DNA of 15,906 bases from Pseudodesulfovibrio sp. (GTDB taxonomy: Bacteria; Desulfobacterota; Desulfovibrionia; Desulfovibrionales; Desulfovibrionaceae): contig JAFLJW010000001.1 of the NCBI GenBank assembly GCA_022712815.1, forward strand, positions 1-15,906, given 5' to 3'. The position numbers were made by a program, and so were the translations under genes. The notes beneath the pieces are model-generated. The model had not been told where the DNA came from and did no database searches. It worked only from the letters and a program-made list of their open reading frames with translations. Shown here piece after piece: positions 7,183 through 14,677 of this stretch. Within the stretch, counting starts at the first letter, position 1. Each line of letters starts with the position of its first letter.

Positions 7183-7242
7183 CAAACGCCAGTCGCAAGG
7201 TTTTTTCCTTCTTCAAGACGAAATGAAAACAGGCGGCAGCCC

Positions 7243-8094
7243 TTATGATTTTCTTTTCAGAGAGCCAAGGTAGATTGCCAGCAACGCAAGCCCCACGCCT
7301 GTCAACTCAACCGGGTTGGTTGGTTTGTCAAATAACAGTATATCCCAGATATATGAGAGCGTGGGCTGGAGCAGCAGAATCAGGCCCACAAGGGAAGTTC
7401 TCACGCGTTGGATGCCACGAGTGATGAGATACCAGCCTGTAGCGTGACAGATCAGGGCCAGCGTAGTCAGAGCCAGAAGCGCTCGGGTGTTCGGAACGGC
7501 AAAGGAATTCCCCTGACCCAAGGCAAGTATGCCAAGGATGAGGCCGGTGATGAGAGCCACGCCAGCAGCCATGGCTAGCGGGTCGGCATTTGCCCTGGAG
7601 AGCGAATATTTGAGGCTGAGCAGATAGAGCGCGTAGGTCACGGCAGCCAGCAAGCCGAAGATCACGCCGAGCCGGTAATCGGATGTGAACGAGTCCCATT
7701 GCACGCCGACCATGAGGTAAAGGCCGAGTAGAGCCATGGGAATGGCTATCATGAACGGGCGCGAGACCTTTTCCTTGAGAAGAAGAACAGATACCGTAGC
7801 CAGCACGATGACCTGAAAATTTGCGAGCATGGTGGACAAACCGGGTCCGACAAGGCCGATGGACCGGTGCCAGAACACGAAATCAAAGGCAAAGAAAACC
7901 GCGCCCAGCAATGCCCATTTCCAGACATGGGAGGTCAGATTTTTCAGTTTACCGAGATTCCAGAGGATGATCGTCATGCCAAGGCCGCCACCGAACAGCC
8001 GGTAGAACCCGGCCACCTCGGGCGGCACATCGGCCAGTTTTACCATGATTGATGAAAAGCTGATGATGATTGCGCCAAATATCAGACCGATCAT
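7243..8094 (-). CDS. EamA/DMT-family transporter
   Basis: A 283-residue, ten-helix inner-membrane protein of the drug/metabolite transporter superfamily, made of two EamA repeats (about residues 1-137 and 145-280). Typical features are the first-helix pattern IGLIFGAIIISFSSIMVKLA with PPEVAGFYRLFGGG, and FDFVFWHRSIGLVGPGLSTMLANFQVI in the first repeat. The LLLQPTLSYIWDILLFDKP segment in the second repeat matches the usual EamA end. The substrate cannot be predicted. The ATG overlaps the sfsA stop in an ATGA, so translation is coupled to sfsA. Confidence 0.88.
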   Translation of the reverse strand: MIGLIFGAIIISFSSIMVKLADVPPEVAGFYRLFGGGLGMTIILWNLGKLKNLTSHVWKWALLGAVFFAFDFVFWHRSIGLVGPGLSTMLANFQVIVLATVSVLLLKEKVSRPFMIAIPMALLGLYLMVGVQWDSFTSDYRLGVIFGLLAAVTYALYLLSLKYSLSRANADPLAMAAGVALITGLILGILALGQGNSFAVPNTRALLALTTLALICHATGWYLITRGIQRVRTSLVGLILLLQPTLSYIWDILLFDKPTNPVELTGVGLALLAIYLGSLKRKS

Positions 8095-8807
8095 GAGTGC
8101 ACCACTTTGAGTTTTTTGCCAAGCGTGATGCCGGTCTGGTCCACATGGGCCACGTAGGGCCAGACCTCAACGCCTTTGCCAAGGGCTTCGTGGAAGAGCT
8201 CGGCGTAGACGGGGTCGATGAAATCAGCCGGGCCGAAGCAGTGACCGTCTGGTCGCTGGATCAGAAAGAAGAGGGCAACGCGTGCGCCGGTTTTGGCAAG
8301 CTTCATCAGCTCTCGCAGATGTTTTTGACCTCGTTCGGTCACTGCGTCCGGGAAGCAGGCGACCTGATCTTCGACCAGAGTGACGTTCTTGCATTCTACC
8401 CACAATTCCCCTTTGCCTCCGGACAGATAAGCATCAAGGCGGCTTTGGCCGACCTTGGCCTCTTTTCTGAAATTTTCGTACCCGCTGAGTTCCGGCATGG
8501 CTCTGGTCTGCCAGGCCACGTGGAGCATTCTGTTGGGCGTTAGCGTATTCACACCAACCATGTTACCGGATAATTCAAGAGCTTCAAGGGTGTATTTCAG
8601 CTTGCGATCCGGGTTGGCGGCAGGCGAGAGAAACAGAGTGGTTCCGGGCCGGAGAAGGCCGAGCATGGAGCCTGTATTATTGGTGTGCGCCCTGAGAACT
8701 GTCCCCTTGTCCGGGCCGTCCAGAGCTTTGGCTTCCACCGTGAATCGCTTGATGCGGCGAATGAAGGCTGCCTTGCGGCAGGTGTCGAAGAATTGGATTG
8801 TGCACAT
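8091..8807 (-). CDS. sfsA: SfsA family protein (sugar fermentation stimulation protein A, putative nuclease)
   Basis: A 238-residue protein from the ATG at 8807, close to the usual 230-240 residues. Family marks include RIKRFTVEAKA, the conserved HTNNTGSMLGLL segment, and the PD-(D/E)XK-like core SRLDAYL-GGKGELWVECKNVTLVED followed by FPDAVTERGQKHLRELM. The core residues are D, E and K in that order, consistent with reports that SfsA acts as a nuclease. The frame is open back to a TTG at 8843, but that start has no ribosome binding site. AGAGAGGA lies about 15 nt before the chosen ATG, which is unusually far. The 3' end overlaps the EamA gene by 4 nt. Confidence 0.88.
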   Translation of the reverse strand: MCTIQFFDTCRKAAFIRRIKRFTVEAKALDGPDKGTVLRAHTNNTGSMLGLLRPGTTLFLSPAANPDRKLKYTLEALELSGNMVGVNTLTPNRMLHVAWQTRAMPELSGYENFRKEAKVGQSRLDAYLSGGKGELWVECKNVTLVEDQVACFPDAVTERGQKHLRELMKLAKTGARVALFFLIQRPDGHCFGPADFIDPVYAELFHEALGKGVEVWPYVAHVDQTGITLGKKLKVVHS

Positions 8808-8880
8808 TTGTTTTAATTTTATTCCTCTCTTGATATAATTCAACTAGGTGATTTCTCGCCAGATTGCCAGCAAAACAGAT

Positions 8881-8908
8881 TTGATTAATGTTGCCGCCTT
8901 GTTATAAT
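8881..8908 (+). promoter_or_regulatory. Sigma70-type promoter for the HDOD/hybrid-kinase operon
   Basis: TTGATT (8881-8886) and a perfect TATAAT (8903-8908) are separated by 16 bp, followed by an AT-rich stretch. This predicts a start near 8915 and a leader of about 43 nt before the ATG at 8958. It lies in the 150-bp divergent gap between sfsA and the HDOD gene. Confidence 0.65.
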
Positions 8909-8957
8909 TATACTAAAAGAATATAAAATAGCCTCAGAATAACGTAAGAGAGTGTCT

Positions 8958-10220
8958 ATGCCAAAGTTTGCTGTTGATTTGCTCGAACCAGGGATGATCC
9001 TGGCTGAAGACCTGACAACCTCCGAAGGGAGGATGCTTTTGCCGCGTGGAGCCATGCTCTCCGATGCGCATATTCGCACCTGTCGGGTCTGGGGTATTGC
9101 CGAGGCATCCATTCTGGGCGACGAGGAAGAGGAGGCCGACAATCCGACCACCCTGGAAGAGCTGGACCCTCAAGTTCTTGACGCCTGCAAGATCATGGCG
9201 GCTCAGCGTTTTGTGCTTAATCCATCAAGCCATCCCGCAGTTCAGGAGATGGCAAAACTATATGTTTTGCGGCAGGCCAGAGGTCTGGATGCGGAACGTG
9301 CACGTTGGATGCTTACGGCCAGTCCCAATGACGATACTGTCGCCATGTTTACCCCCCAGCCCACCACGGAATACAACATCAGCCCCAAGGATATTGTCAA
9401 GCAGGAGATGGAGCTGGCATCCTTACCCAACATATTTTTTCAGATCACCGAGGCTCTCAAGAATCCCCGAAGTTCGGCGTCCTACGTGGCTGAAGTCATC
9501 AGTAAGGACGTGGCCCTGTCCGCCAAGCTCCTCAAGATGGTCAATACCCCGTTTTACGGATTTCCGAGCAAGATCGACACCCTGTCCCGGGCCGTGACCA
9601 TTGTGGGTACCACCCAGTTGACCAATCTGGCCATGGGTGTTTCCGTCATTACCGCCTTTGACAACATTCCCGAGGAGTTTTTTACCCTCAAGGAATTTTG
9701 GCTGCATTCCGTCACCTGTGGAATCCTCGCCAGACTTTTGGCCGGACAGGTGGGCATAGGGGGGAACGAGAAATTTTTCATCGCCGGATTGCTGCACGAT
9801 ATAGGTCGGCTGGTCATGCTCAAGAATCACCCCCGGGCTGCTACCGAAGTGCTCAGGTTGGCCAAGACCAGCCGTCGGGCTTTGGTGGAAGTGGAGGACG
9901 CGGTCTGGGGATGCAATCATGCCGAGATAGGTGGTCGCCTTCTAAAAGCATGGCAATTACCCGCATCTCTTGAAGTGTTGATCCATTACCACCATTACCC
10001 GATGGCGGCTTCCATGGCTCAGGAAGCGGCCATCATCCATGTGGCGGATTACATCACGCATGGCTTGGGCATTGGTTCAAGTGGCGTGTCCCTGGTCCCG
10101 GAACTCAACACCAAGGCGTGGCAGGCCCTCGGTCTTTCCAGAGAAGATCTGGCCTCCATAGCCAAACAGGCTGAACGTCAGTCAAATGATGTCATGGCCG
10201 CTTTCTTCCCTGATGGCTAG
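8958..10220 (+). CDS. HDOD domain signalling protein
   Basis: A 420-residue cytoplasmic protein. Residues 1-55 form a small N-terminal module (LEPGMILAEDL...GRMLLPRGAMLSDAHI...WGI) of the kind seen in front of HD-GYP proteins (DUF3391-like). An acidic linker and a helical region follow, then the HDOD domain at about 150-365: LPNIFFQITEAL, ISKDVALSAKLLKMVN, and the HD-like residues H250, H280-D281 (GLLHDIGRL), H321 (HAEIGGRLL), H345-H346 and D364. HDOD proteins act as regulators in stress, motility or c-di-GMP-linked signalling; enzymatic activity is generally not shown. AGAGAG lies 6 nt before ATG 8958; the GTG two codons earlier is less suited. The stop overlaps the histidine kinase start by 8 nt. 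Confidence 0.88.
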   Translation: MPKFAVDLLEPGMILAEDLTTSEGRMLLPRGAMLSDAHIRTCRVWGIAEASILGDEEEEADNPTTLEELDPQVLDACKIMAAQRFVLNPSSHPAVQEMAKLYVLRQARGLDAERARWMLTASPNDDTVAMFTPQPTTEYNISPKDIVKQEMELASLPNIFFQITEALKNPRSSASYVAEVISKDVALSAKLLKMVNTPFYGFPSKIDTLSRAVTIVGTTQLTNLAMGVSVITAFDNIPEEFFTLKEFWLHSVTCGILARLLAGQVGIGGNEKFFIAGLLHDIGRLVMLKNHPRAATEVLRLAKTSRRALVEVEDAVWGCNHAEIGGRLLKAWQLPASLEVLIHYHHYPMAASMAQEAAIIHVADYITHGLGIGSSGVSLVPELNTKAWQALGLSREDLASIAKQAERQSNDVMAAFFPDG

Positions 10221-12672
10221 AGACGAACCCTGCGAGCCGGACGAACTGAGGTGGCTCCGTTCACGTGTTGAGCATCTGGAGGAGGCCAATCGTCTTAAAG
10301 AGACAGCCAGAGGCGATCTGGAAGCCACAGTCGAGCAACTCCATCTTGAAATCGACCGTAGAAAGATTTCTGAAAACAGTCTTCAGAGCACCAAAAATTT
10401 TTTGAATGAAGTCATTAATACCGTGCCTGAGCCGATTTTCGTTAAGGACAAGAAACATCGCTTCCTGATGGTCAACGATGCCTTTTGTTTCTTCACAGAT
10501 CAGACGCGTGAAACCCTGCTCGGCAAAACCTCGTATGACCTGTTCCCGCGTGAGGAGGCAGATGCTTTTCATCGCAAAGATGCCAAAGTAATGCTTTCCG
10601 GCGCGGAAGACACCCATGAAGTCTCGATCAGTGGGCCAAATGGTAAAAGACACGTCATTTCCGTGAAAAAAGCCAGCCTGATCGACCCGGAAACAGGCGA
10701 CAATGTTCTGGTCGGTATCATCCGCGACCAGACCGACCAGAAACACGCAGAAAAGCTCCTGCGCATGGAGCGTGAGCGGTTTTTCGGCCTGCTGGAACAC
10801 CTTCCCGCCTTTGTCTATGTTCAGGGTCTCGATAATCTGGCTCAGTACGGTAACGCTGAGTTTCGCAAGCAGTTCGGTCAGTACGAGGGGAAGCATTGCT
10901 TCGAGTTGTTCTACGGCAAAAAGCGCCTCTGTGACCCTTGCGACTTCAGTAAGACTATTGCGACCGGAGTGCCTGGAATAGAAACAAGGAAGTACTCGAA
11001 CGGGAAAACCTTTCAGGTCTATACGCATCCCTTTGATGACCCTGATGGCACCCGGAAAATAATAGTCATGGGCATCGACGTTACTGATCGGAACAAGGCG
11101 ATTGAAGCCTTGGCCGAGAGTGAATCCAAGTATCGCGTTTTGGTGGAGAATGCCAATTCGATCATCATCCGTTGGACCAGCGATGGGCGGCTGACTTTTT
11201 TCAACGAATATGCACAGACTTTTTTTGGCTACAGCGCGGAGGAAGTTCTCGGTAAACACATGGTTGGCACCATAGTCCCTCTCATGGAATCCTCTGGCCG
11301 GGCTCTGAGTCCGCTCATGAAAGAGATTGCGGTTTTCCCCAATGGATTCGCTCAAAATGAAAACGAGAATCTCCGGGCCGATGGCAAACGGGTCTGGGTT
11401 TCCTGGTCCAATCGTGGCATTTATGACGGCTCAGGCAAGCTGGCTGAAATCTTGTCCGTCGGAACCGATATATCAGCTCGCGTGGATATGGAAAAAGAGT
11501 TGCTCAAGGCCAAGAATGAGGCTGAAATAGCCAGTCAGGCCAAGAGTGAATTTTTGGCCAACATGAGTCATGAGATGCGTACCCCGCTCAATGGAGTGCT
11601 TGGCATGTTGCAACTTGCCTCCATCTCCGGCGTGGGCGGCGAAGTCGGTGATTATATCGAGACCGCGCTGGAATCAGGGCGCAGTTTGCTCACGGTCATC
11701 AATGACATTCTCGACGTATCCAAGATCGAGGCCGGGAAGTTTGATATCGAACAGTCTCGTTTTTCGCCCAGGCAGGTGGTGGATTCTGTCATCCGCACAT
11801 TTGTCCACCAGTCCAGGGAGACTGGTATCATTCTGAATAGTGAGGTCTCGGAAATGGTCCCCGAGGTTCTCATCGGCGATGGGGGCCGCATTCGTCAGGT
11901 GCTTTTCAATCTGGTGGGCAACGCCATGAAATTCACCAATCAGGGATCGGTTTCGGTCTTCATTCATTCCATCAAGGCCCGTGGTAAAGGTTCCCACCGG
12001 CTGCTTTTCATCGTGGAAGATACCGGCATCGGCATCCCTGAAGGAAAAGTTGAATATATTTTTGACGCCTTTACTCAGGTTGACGGGTCCTATCGGCGCA
12101 AATATCAGGGCAGTGGACTGGGGCTGGGTATCGTCAAGCGTCTCGTTCATCTCATGGGTGGCGTCATCACCATTGATACGGCCCTGGGTCAGGGGACAAC
12201 CATTGCTTTTGCTATGGATATGAAAGTGCCTGTACAGGACGCCGTGTTCTCTGACAGCGAGCCGATTTATTTCAGCTTTGACCCGGCCTCCTTCAGGCTT
12301 TTGCTGGCCGAGGACAACCGGGTCAATCAGATCATGGCCCGCAAGAGCCTGGAAAAAGCGGGATTCATCGTGGAATGTTGTGGCAATGGCATTGAGGCAC
12401 TCAATGCGCTGGATATGGTTTCGTATGATTGCGCGTTGCTCGACATTCAGATGCCGATCATGGATGGGATGGAGGCTGCCCGGCGTATCCGGGACGGTGA
12501 AGCGGGCGAGGTCAACAGGGATATCCCCCTTGTCGCCCTGACCGCCCACGCCATGACCAGTGACAAGGACCGTTTTTTGGCCTCCGGCATGGACGCCGTG
12601 GTCGCAAAACCATTTGAGATGGAAGAGCTGATAAATACCATCACCGAATTATTGGTCGAAAAAAGTGATTAG
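10213..12672 (+). CDS. Hybrid sensor histidine kinase (PAS-PAS-PAS-HisKA-HATPase-receiver)
   Basis: An 819-residue protein without membrane segments, so a cytoplasmic sensor. An N-terminal coiled coil (about 10-60) leads into PAS1 (63-180), PAS2 (186-295) and PAS3 (303-423). The dimerisation/phosphoacceptor domain carries H453 in FLANMSHEMRTPLNG. The ATPase domain has N570 in NLVGNAMKFT, DTGIGIP from D603, and GSGLGLGI near 633. The receiver at the C-terminus has the acidic pocket D701 (LAEDN), phosphoacceptor D744 (LLDIQMP), T777 and K799 (AKPF), all intact. PAS2 bears a cysteine cluster, C229, C240 and C243. No Hpt domain is attached, so the phosphorelay partner is elsewhere. The ATG at 10213 overlaps the HDOD gene; no clear ribosome binding site is seen, so coupled translation is likely, and ATG 10186 or 10189 remain possible. 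Confidence 0.92.
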   Translation: MARDEPCEPDELRWLRSRVEHLEEANRLKETARGDLEATVEQLHLEIDRRKISENSLQSTKNFLNEVINTVPEPIFVKDKKHRFLMVNDAFCFFTDQTRETLLGKTSYDLFPREEADAFHRKDAKVMLSGAEDTHEVSISGPNGKRHVISVKKASLIDPETGDNVLVGIIRDQTDQKHAEKLLRMERERFFGLLEHLPAFVYVQGLDNLAQYGNAEFRKQFGQYEGKHCFELFYGKKRLCDPCDFSKTIATGVPGIETRKYSNGKTFQVYTHPFDDPDGTRKIIVMGIDVTDRNKAIEALAESESKYRVLVENANSIIIRWTSDGRLTFFNEYAQTFFGYSAEEVLGKHMVGTIVPLMESSGRALSPLMKEIAVFPNGFAQNENENLRADGKRVWVSWSNRGIYDGSGKLAEILSVGTDISARVDMEKELLKAKNEAEIASQAKSEFLANMSHEMRTPLNGVLGMLQLASISGVGGEVGDYIETALESGRSLLTVINDILDVSKIEAGKFDIEQSRFSPRQVVDSVIRTFVHQSRETGIILNSEVSEMVPEVLIGDGGRIRQVLFNLVGNAMKFTNQGSVSVFIHSIKARGKGSHRLLFIVEDTGIGIPEGKVEYIFDAFTQVDGSYRRKYQGSGLGLGIVKRLVHLMGGVITIDTALGQGTTIAFAMDMKVPVQDAVFSDSEPIYFSFDPASFRLLLAEDNRVNQIMARKSLEKAGFIVECCGNGIEALNALDMVSYDCALLDIQMPIMDGMEAARRIRDGEAGEVNRDIPLVALTAHAMTSDKDRFLASGMDAVVAKPFEMEELINTITELLVEKSD

Positions 12673-12699
12673 GCAATTTGATTTTGAAAACAGTGAGTT

Positions 12700-12730
12700 G
12701 CGTGTTGACACGCCCTAGCCTTTTTCTTTT
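12700..12730 (+). terminator. Putative rho-independent terminator after the hybrid kinase
   Basis: A 5-bp stem GCGTG/CACGC (12700-12704 with 12709-12713) with loop TTGA is followed after a few bases by TTTTTCTTTTT (12720-12730). The stem is short and the T-tract is displaced by six bases, so strength is uncertain. The T-tract overlaps the end of the convergent VOC gene. Confidence 0.45.
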
Positions 12731-13311
12731 TCTCGAATCGCCTGCATGATTTCCGCACCTTCTCCCAGATAGAATTCACGTTCACTCACAGGCGTTGGCC
12801 GGGTCACTTGCGGCCAGATATCAGGCTGCGGTTCGGCCCCCTTGAGGGCCTCCGCACTCGGGTTAGCGTCGACCATGACAGGGGTTTTTCGCACATCAAC
12901 GCCCGGAACCGGTGCGCTGAATTCGATGGCGATATTATTAGGGTCGAATGCGTAGATGGAGTGAATGAACCCGTGATCGACCACTTCCGAGCACCAGAAA
13001 CCAGCGGCTTCGAGCTTGTCCTTGATCTCCCACAGGTCGTCCTCTCCGGCCACTTCAAAAGACACGTGGTCAAAGATAAAGGGACCTTTTACCGGGAATC
13101 CGTGGTCTTTTTCTTTTAGCGGCTGAACGCCCGGCCATTCAAAAAAAGCGATCATGTCGTGGTCCGTGATCTCCAGAAAATAGTGGCGGTAACCGGGATG
13201 GCCCAGACCTGCGACCAGACGCATACCCAGCAGGTCGCGCCAGAAGCGGATGGTGGCATCCATGTCGCCGGTGGCCATGGCGAGGTGGTTTATACCTGTA
13301 TATGTGGGCAT
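12715..13311 (-). CDS. VOC (glyoxalase/dioxygenase-fold) family protein
   Basis: A 198-residue protein with paired beta-alpha-beta-beta-beta modules in residues 1-135. It begins TGINHLAMATGDMDATIRFW, and the second module starts IFDHVSFEVAGEDDLWEI. The likely metal ligands are H9, E58 (FFEWP), H82 and E130 (NIAIEFS), which is a complete set for a metalloenzyme. The last 63 residues are a Pro-rich extension (VDANPSAEALKGAEPQPD...) not part of the fold. The substrate is unknown; glyoxalase I, an epimerase or a ring-cleaving dioxygenase cannot be separated by sight. The ATG at 13311 has GGGAGAG about 8 nt upstream. Confidence 0.8.
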   Translation of the reverse strand: MPTYTGINHLAMATGDMDATIRFWRDLLGMRLVAGLGHPGYRHYFLEITDHDMIAFFEWPGVQPLKEKDHGFPVKGPFIFDHVSFEVAGEDDLWEIKDKLEAAGFWCSEVVDHGFIHSIYAFDPNNIAIEFSAPVPGVDVRKTPVMVDANPSAEALKGAEPQPDIWPQVTRPTPVSEREFYLGEGAEIMQAIREKEKG

Positions 13312-13392
13312 GGATGAATCTCTCCCGATGGGGTTATCAATTCAGGGCTGCCGTAAGTTTATACGTGGGAGAGGAAAAAGGGAAGGGTGTGG

Positions 13393-13432
13393 GAGAAAAC
13401 AACAGGAAGCCGCTTGCATCGCAGGCAGCTCC
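13393..13432 (-). terminator. Putative rho-independent terminator after the rRNA methyltransferase gene
   Basis: Read on the - strand, 13432-13405 forms a hairpin of 11 base pairs in three blocks (three, five and three), with one bulged T, one C/A mismatch and a GAT loop. It is followed by the T-rich TGTTGTTTTCTC (13404-13393). It lies about 30 nt after the stop at 13463, where a terminator is expected. Confidence 0.5.
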
Positions 13433-13462
13433 CCGTGGCAAGACCGTATGTCCAGTGGAAGG

Positions 13463-14647
13463 CTATTCGCTTGGTTTGTGCTTCCGTGTTCCCGCGTACA
13501 ATTCGTACTCAAGCAATCGGCATTCGATTTTCGCGTTGAAGAATATCCTGCGCCGTCTGGTTTTCAGGCCAACCCGTTTGGCGAGGATGGGGCTGCCGGT
13601 GAAGATGAATCCGGTTTTGCCGCCGCATTTCTGTTTGAAGAAATCTCCGATACCCTTGTAGACTTCTTCGAGTTCCTTGATCTCGCCGAGGCGTTCACCG
13701 TATTCGGGATTGAAAATAACGATGCCTGGACCTTCAGGGACTTCGGTTTCCAGATAATCGCAGAGCGAGAATTCGATGAAGTCGCCGATACCTGCGAGGC
13801 GGGCGTTGTCTTTGGCGGCCTCGAGCGCTTCGGGGTCGTGATCGGTGGCGATGATGCGGCCCTTGATGTCCGTGTTCTCGTTATCTTCGGCCTCATTGCA
13901 GATGGCTTCCCAATCGCCGGGCGTGTAGCCGGGGAACTGCATGAAGGCGAGGTTGTTGCGCAGCAGGCCGGGTGCTCCCTTGAGAGCCATGAGCGCGGCT
14001 TCGATGGCAAGGGTGCCGGAGCCGCACATGGGCACGATGAAATGGCCTCCCTCGGCAGCTATTTTAGGCCACTCCCCAGCCAGGACGCAGGCGGCGGCCA
14101 GAGTCTCCTGCATTGGGGCGGTGTGTGGCCGTTTGCGGTAGCCTCGCTTGGGCAGCGGTTCGCCGGTGGTGTCGAGATAGAGGGTCGCTCGATTTTCGCG
14201 CCAGTGCAGGAAGAGGCAGACACCGGTGGTCTCAGGCCCGGAATCAGGGCGGATATCGAACTTTTCCACGAAATAATCGGCCACGGCATCCTTGACGCGC
14301 AGACCTGCAAAGCGGGAATCATTGACGGTGGTATCGCGGATGGAGGCATCGACGCGAAAATAGCCATCCTTGGCAATGTAGTCTTCCCAAGGAATCGTGT
14401 AGACGGCCTTGTACAACTCGTCGGTATCAATTGCCCGGAACCGCTTGAGTTCAAAGAGCACGCGATGGCCGGTGCGCACCCATAGATTGAGGCGCATGCA
14501 GTCCTTGATGGTGCCTTGGACGAGCACGCCCGCATCGAGCGGTTCGGGATCATTGAAACCAAGGGCTTCAAGTTCTGCCTGAAGGTATTCGGGCAGTCCC
14601 TTGGGGCAGGTGACCAAAATGGGGGCTTCTTTTTGAAATATCGTCAT
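13463..14647 (-). CDS. THUMP-type 23S rRNA guanine-N2-methyltransferase (RlmL N-terminal-like, COG0116)
   Basis: A 394-residue SAM-dependent RNA methyltransferase. A ferredoxin-like/THUMP region spans about residues 10-165 (LVTCPKGLPEYLQAELEALGF; the RNA-binding part ends LYLDTTGEPLPKRGYRKR). The Rossmann methyltransferase domain carries motif I MCGSGTLAIEAAL (207-219), the acidic loop ATDHDPEALEAAKDN, and the catalytic motif at 313-316. The last is NPEYGERL here, where the family usually has NPPY. E. coli RlmL modifies G2445 of 23S rRNA; by analogy this protein may do the same, as the stand-alone version lacking the RlmK half. It starts 30 nt after the upstream membrane protein gene; the ribosome binding site is weak (GGTAA). 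A terminator follows. Confidence 0.85.
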   Translation of the reverse strand: MTIFQKEAPILVTCPKGLPEYLQAELEALGFNDPEPLDAGVLVQGTIKDCMRLNLWVRTGHRVLFELKRFRAIDTDELYKAVYTIPWEDYIAKDGYFRVDASIRDTTVNDSRFAGLRVKDAVADYFVEKFDIRPDSGPETTGVCLFLHWRENRATLYLDTTGEPLPKRGYRKRPHTAPMQETLAAACVLAGEWPKIAAEGGHFIVPMCGSGTLAIEAALMALKGAPGLLRNNLAFMQFPGYTPGDWEAICNEAEDNENTDIKGRIIATDHDPEALEAAKDNARLAGIGDFIEFSLCDYLETEVPEGPGIVIFNPEYGERLGEIKELEEVYKGIGDFFKQKCGGKTGFIFTGSPILAKRVGLKTRRRRIFFNAKIECRLLEYELYAGTRKHKPSE

Positions 14648-14677
14648 GATTTTACCATATACTATTTGGTGATGATT

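Noticed and set aside
7064..7216. N-terminal extension of QueH by 51 residues with a signal-peptide-like look.
   Set aside because: It is translated from a pyrimidine tract, giving Ser/Phe/Leu low complexity, and QueH proteins normally begin just before the ICCxPC motif.
8830..8843. TTGATATAATTCAA near-palindrome in the sfsA/HDOD gap, considered as an operator or a second promoter.
   Set aside because: The symmetry is only 4 bp at each end, no suitable -35 box is placed upstream, and no second copy is seen nearby.
10261..11355. Leftward open frame of 364 codons opposite the PAS domains of the hybrid kinase.
   Set aside because: The + strand encodes well-conserved PAS, kinase and receiver motifs in one frame; the antisense product has no recognisable family and no ribosome binding site stands out.
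13250..14485. Long rightward open frame of 411 codons opposite the rRNA methyltransferase and the start of the VOC gene.
   Set aside because: It is antisense to a clearly recognisable methyltransferase, begins inside the VOC gene, has no recognisable domain, and is explained by the codon bias of the real gene.
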